From: Nioella halotolerans
GTDB taxonomy: Bacteria; Pseudomonadota; Alphaproteobacteria; Rhodobacterales; Rhodobacteraceae
Assembly (NCBI GenBank): GCA_003428585.1
Contig: QVQC01000007.1
Coordinates: forward strand, 80,359-144,358
DNA: 64,000 nucleotides
Direction of reading: 5' to 3'
Shown: positions 62,669-64,000 of the stretch, piece after piece
Layout of the letters: the number at the start of each line of letters is the position of its first letter
Numbering within the stretch: the stretch's first letter is position 1
Translations under genes and position numbers: made by a program
The notes under the pieces: model-generated
Database searches by the model: none
The model's input: the letters and a program-made list of their open reading frames with translations, nothing else
What the model was told of the DNA's origin: nothing

Positions 62669-62682
62669 GCGGGAGCCATCCA
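62669..62682 (-). repeat. Right subterminal inverted repeat of the IS1111-group element
   Basis: GCGGGAGCCATCCA, the exact reverse complement of the left repeat at 61339-61352. Confidence 0.8.
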
Positions 62683-62827
62683 TACATGGGCCGAGAGACA
62701 TTGGCGAACGCGCCCGCGTCTGGTGCCTTATACCGGTCCGTTTGACGGCTTCCATGCCGTGGCGGCCTCGGTGTCGAAGACCTGCCTCGTGCGCTTCGAC
62801 CGGAACCGTTACTCGGTGGATGCGCGT

Positions 62828-62857
62828 GTCACGCCGAAGGCGTGCCTCTGGCACGAC
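62828..62857 (+). repeat. 30-nt double-hairpin element, copy 1
   Basis: Arms GTCACGCC, GGCGTGCC and GGCACGAC with loops GAA and TCT. ACGCC pairs with GGCGT, and GTGCC pairs with GGCAC. It lies in istA between the codons for DARV and GRPVEI and shifts the frame by +1. Confidence 0.85.
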
Positions 62858-63228
62858 CGGCCGTCCGGTCGAGATCCGCGCCTACGCAGACCGCATCGAG
62901 ATCTGGCAGGACGGCCAGGTGGTGGGCCGACACGACCGCGTTTTTGGGCGCGATCGCACCGTGTACGACCCGCTGCACTACATCCCCGTACTTGCCCGCA
63001 AGCCCGGGGCCTTGCGGAATGGGGCCCCCTTCAAGGACTGGGAACTGCCGCCTGCCATGCGCCGGATCCGGCGCAAGCTCGAGCGTGTCCCGGGCGGCGA
63101 TCGTCAGATGGTGGAAATACTGGCCGCGCTGCTGACTGACGGGGTCGAGGCGGTCGAGGCTGCCTGCGCCGAGGCACTTGGCCAGGGCGTCCACTCCGCC
63201 GATGTCGTCCTCAACATTCTCGCCCGAC

Positions 63229-63258
63229 GTCACGCCGGAGGCGTGCCTGAGGCACGAC
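63229..63258 (+). repeat. 30-nt double-hairpin element, copy 2
   Basis: Arms GTCACGCC, GGCGTGCC and GGCACGAC with loops GGA and TGA; arms are identical to copy 1 and only loops differ. It lies in istA after ILARR and before DPEPPAPIA and shifts the frame by +1. Confidence 0.88.
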
Positions 63259-63296
63259 GATCCCGAGCCGCCCGCGCCGATTGCCACCCCGGACGC

Positions 63297-63326
63297 GTCG
63301 CGCCAGCGGCGCGCGTCTCGCGCGAC
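63297..63326 (+). repeat. 30-nt double-hairpin element, copy 3
   Basis: Arms GTCGCGCC, GGCGCGCG and CGCGCGAC with loops AGC and TCT. Changes from copy 1 are compensated in both stems (GCGCC/GGCGC and GCGCG/CGCGC). It lies in istA between ATPDA and RLAQEPVAD, 38 bp after copy 2, and shifts the frame by +1. Confidence 0.85.
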
Positions 63327-63412
63327 GGCTGGCTCAGGAGCCGGTCGCCGATTGCGCCCGATACGACGCCCTGAGGAGACCCGACCATGAAGAGATCGCA
63401 GGTTCTGGATGC

Positions 63413-63442
63413 GTCACGCCAAAGGCGTGCCTGAGGCACGAC
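63413..63442 (+). repeat. 30-nt double-hairpin element, copy 4
   Basis: Arms GTCACGCC, GGCGTGCC and GGCACGAC with loops AAA and TGA. It lies in the first codons of istB; the frame is kept across it. Confidence 0.88.
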
Positions 63443-63458
63443 GAGCCAGCTGAAGCTC

Positions 63459-63488
63459 GTCGCGCCATAGGCGCGCGTCCCGCGCGAC
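63459..63488 (+). repeat. 30-nt double-hairpin element, copy 5
   Basis: Arms GTCGCGCC, GGCGCGCG and CGCGCGAC with loops ATA and TCC; same arm type as copy 3. It is only 16 bp after copy 4, between SQLKL and GMKAAYDE of istB, keeps the frame length but brings an in-frame TAG. Confidence 0.87.
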
Positions 63489-63521
63489 GGCATGAAGGCG
63501 GCCTATGACGAGATCCTCGCC

Positions 63522-63551
63522 GTCGTGCCGGAGGCACGCTTGCAGCGTGTC
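63522..63551 (+). repeat. 30-nt double-hairpin element, copy 6 (divergent)
   Basis: Arms GTCGTGCC, GGCACGCT and AGCGTGTC with loops GGA and TGC. This is a third arm type, yet GTGCC/GGCAC and CACGCT/AGCGTG still pair fully. It lies in istB between DEILA and VKRQHDPQR and shifts the frame by +1. Confidence 0.8.
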
Positions 63552-64000
63552 CGTGAAGCGACAGCACGACCCTCAAAGGATGATTGGTGAGCTTCTTCAG
63601 GCCGAGATCAGCGAGAAGCAAGCCCGGTCGATCAAGTACCAGATGGCAGTCGCAAAACTGCCATTGGCCAAGGAGATCGAAGAGTTCCGGTTCGAAGATA
63701 CCCAGATCAATGAAACGCTGGTCAGGGACCTCGCCGGAGGAGACTTCCTCGCACAACAGCGCAACGTCGTCCTGATCGGCGGGACGGGGACAGGCAAGAC
63801 CCACCTCGCCGTCGGTATTGCCCGCGCCTGTATCCATGACGGGGCCCGCGGGCGCTTCTTTAACGCGGTCGACCTCGTCAACAAGCTGGATATCGAGGCC
63901 CGCGACGATCGTCAGGGTCGAACCGCTGATACCCTTAGCCGCCTCGACTTCCTGATCCTCGACGAACTCGGCTACCTGCCCTTTGCTCAGACCGGCGGCC

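Larger units (their letters stand above)
61330..62686 (+). mobile_element. IS110-family element, IS1111 group (about 1.36 kb)
   Basis: The element contains one transposase gene flanked by subterminal 14-bp inverted repeats TGGATGGCTCCCGC (left 61339-61352, right 62669-62682 on the other strand). Subterminal rather than terminal repeats define the IS1111 group, whose ends lie a few nucleotides outside them. The left flank is IS256 transposase sequence and the right flank is IS21 istA sequence, so the two flanks do not belong to one interrupted gene. Exact ends are estimates within about 5 nt. Confidence 0.75.
62697..63386 (+). pseudogene. istA: IS21-family transposase IstA, C-terminal part, frameshifted
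   Basis: IstA homology runs through three frames. First LVPYTGPFDGFHAV to DRNRYSVDARV (frame of 62732), then GRPVEIRAYADRIEIWQDG, VYDPLHYIPVLARKPGALRN, GDRQMVEILAALLTDGVEAVEAACAEAL and SADVVLNILAR (second frame), then DPEPPAPIATPDA (third), then RLAQEPVADCARYDALRRPDHEEIAGS (fourth shift). Each frame change coincides with a 30-nt double-hairpin insertion (62828, 63229, 63297). The N-terminal catalytic core is missing, cut at the IS1111-type element. The gene is dead. Confidence 0.85.
63387..64000 (+). pseudogene. istB: IS21-family ATPase IstB, disrupted, 3' end beyond window
   Basis: The ATG at 63387 starts MKRSQVLDA, and after copy 4 the reading frame returns as SQLKL, then after copy 5 as GMKAAYDEILA, then after copy 6 in a shifted frame as VKRQHDPQRMIGELLQAE to the end of the window. 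The ATPase core is intact in the last frame: Walker A GGTGTGKTHLA, LVNKLDIEARDDRQGR, Walker B LDFLILDELGYLP. Copy 5 introduces a stop codon (TAG inside the element), and copy 6 a frameshift, so IstB cannot be made whole. Confidence 0.87.

Noticed and set aside
62828-63551. The repeated 30-nt units as a CRISPR array
   Set aside because: Units are not regularly spaced, intervals (371, 38, 86, 16, 33 bp) are IS21 coding sequence rather than unique spacers, and no cas gene is present.

Overview
The window is 64 kb of GC-rich chromosome from an alphaproteobacterium, most likely a Rhodobacteraceae member of the Roseobacter group. Pointers are a gltD / secreted-protein gene / gltB arrangement, a serC-type leader before serC, an IalB-family gene next to rlmN, DUF2927 and DUF1178 proteins, a DgcN-DgcA pair, and close resemblance of many small proteins to roseobacter families. 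This assignment comes from reading the sequence; no database search was run. Genes are densely packed, many with 1-8 nt overlaps, and starts were chosen from Shine-Dalgarno sites, signal peptides and family length.

Layout. 1-5.9 kb: glutamate synthase (gltD 3' end, a secreted protein gene, gltB). 6.1-10.1 kb: the three dedicated serine-biosynthesis genes (serB on the minus strand; serC with a structured leader, a palindromic repeat, and serA on the plus strand). 10.1-12.3 kb: a MarR regulator, a thiolase and a small periplasmic protein. 12.5-20 kb: an alpha-2-macroglobulin/PbpC pair. 20.1-25.5 kb: a soluble hybrid histidine kinase, an L-asparaginase, an IalB-family protein and rlmN. 25.6-30.9 kb: envelope genes (two L,D-transpeptidases around a CAP-domain lipoprotein, mtgA) with an SDR/queG/GST overlapping cluster. 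31.1-34.5 kb: adenine deaminase plus AMP nucleosidase, a two-step AMP to hypoxanthine route. 34.6-40.1 kb: HU, a DMT exporter, a CcdA/thioredoxin pair, a pilin-like protein with a beta-sandwich domain, aroC and a flavoprotein. 40.2-46 kb: HNH protein, D-glutamate catabolic dgcN-dgcA, a histone-deacetylase-fold enzyme, Nudix, DUF1178 and SDR. 46-49.1 kb: an internally duplicated glycosyltransferase and a paralogue of the small periplasmic protein at 12 kb. 49.2-59.3 kb: a long minus-strand run (SPOR lipoprotein, D-Ala-D-Ala carboxypeptidase, tmk, holB, tatD, MBL hydrolase, AEC carrier, phosphatase-like protein, ABC exporter, DUF2927).

From 59.5 kb the character changes. A tRNA-Ser(UGA) is followed by an orphan vsr endonuclease, a NERD-domain gene cut off by an IS256-family remnant, an IS1111-group IS110 element lying in that remnant, and a decayed IS21-type istA/istB pair running off the window. 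This looks like the tRNA-anchored edge of a genomic island. Cell-wall metabolism is a recurring theme of the core part: pbpC, mtgA, two L,D-transpeptidases, a DacA-type carboxypeptidase, a SPOR protein, and D-glutamate recycling.

The least expected observation is in the IS21 remnant. Six copies of a 30-nt unit, built as three 8-nt arms separated by two 3-nt loops, lie within 724 bp of istA and istB. The arms differ between copies but change in matching ways, so two short adjoining hairpins are kept; four of the copies shift the reading frame. I do not recognise a named bacterial element of this form. The closest analogy I know is the double-hairpin elements of fungal mitochondrial DNA.
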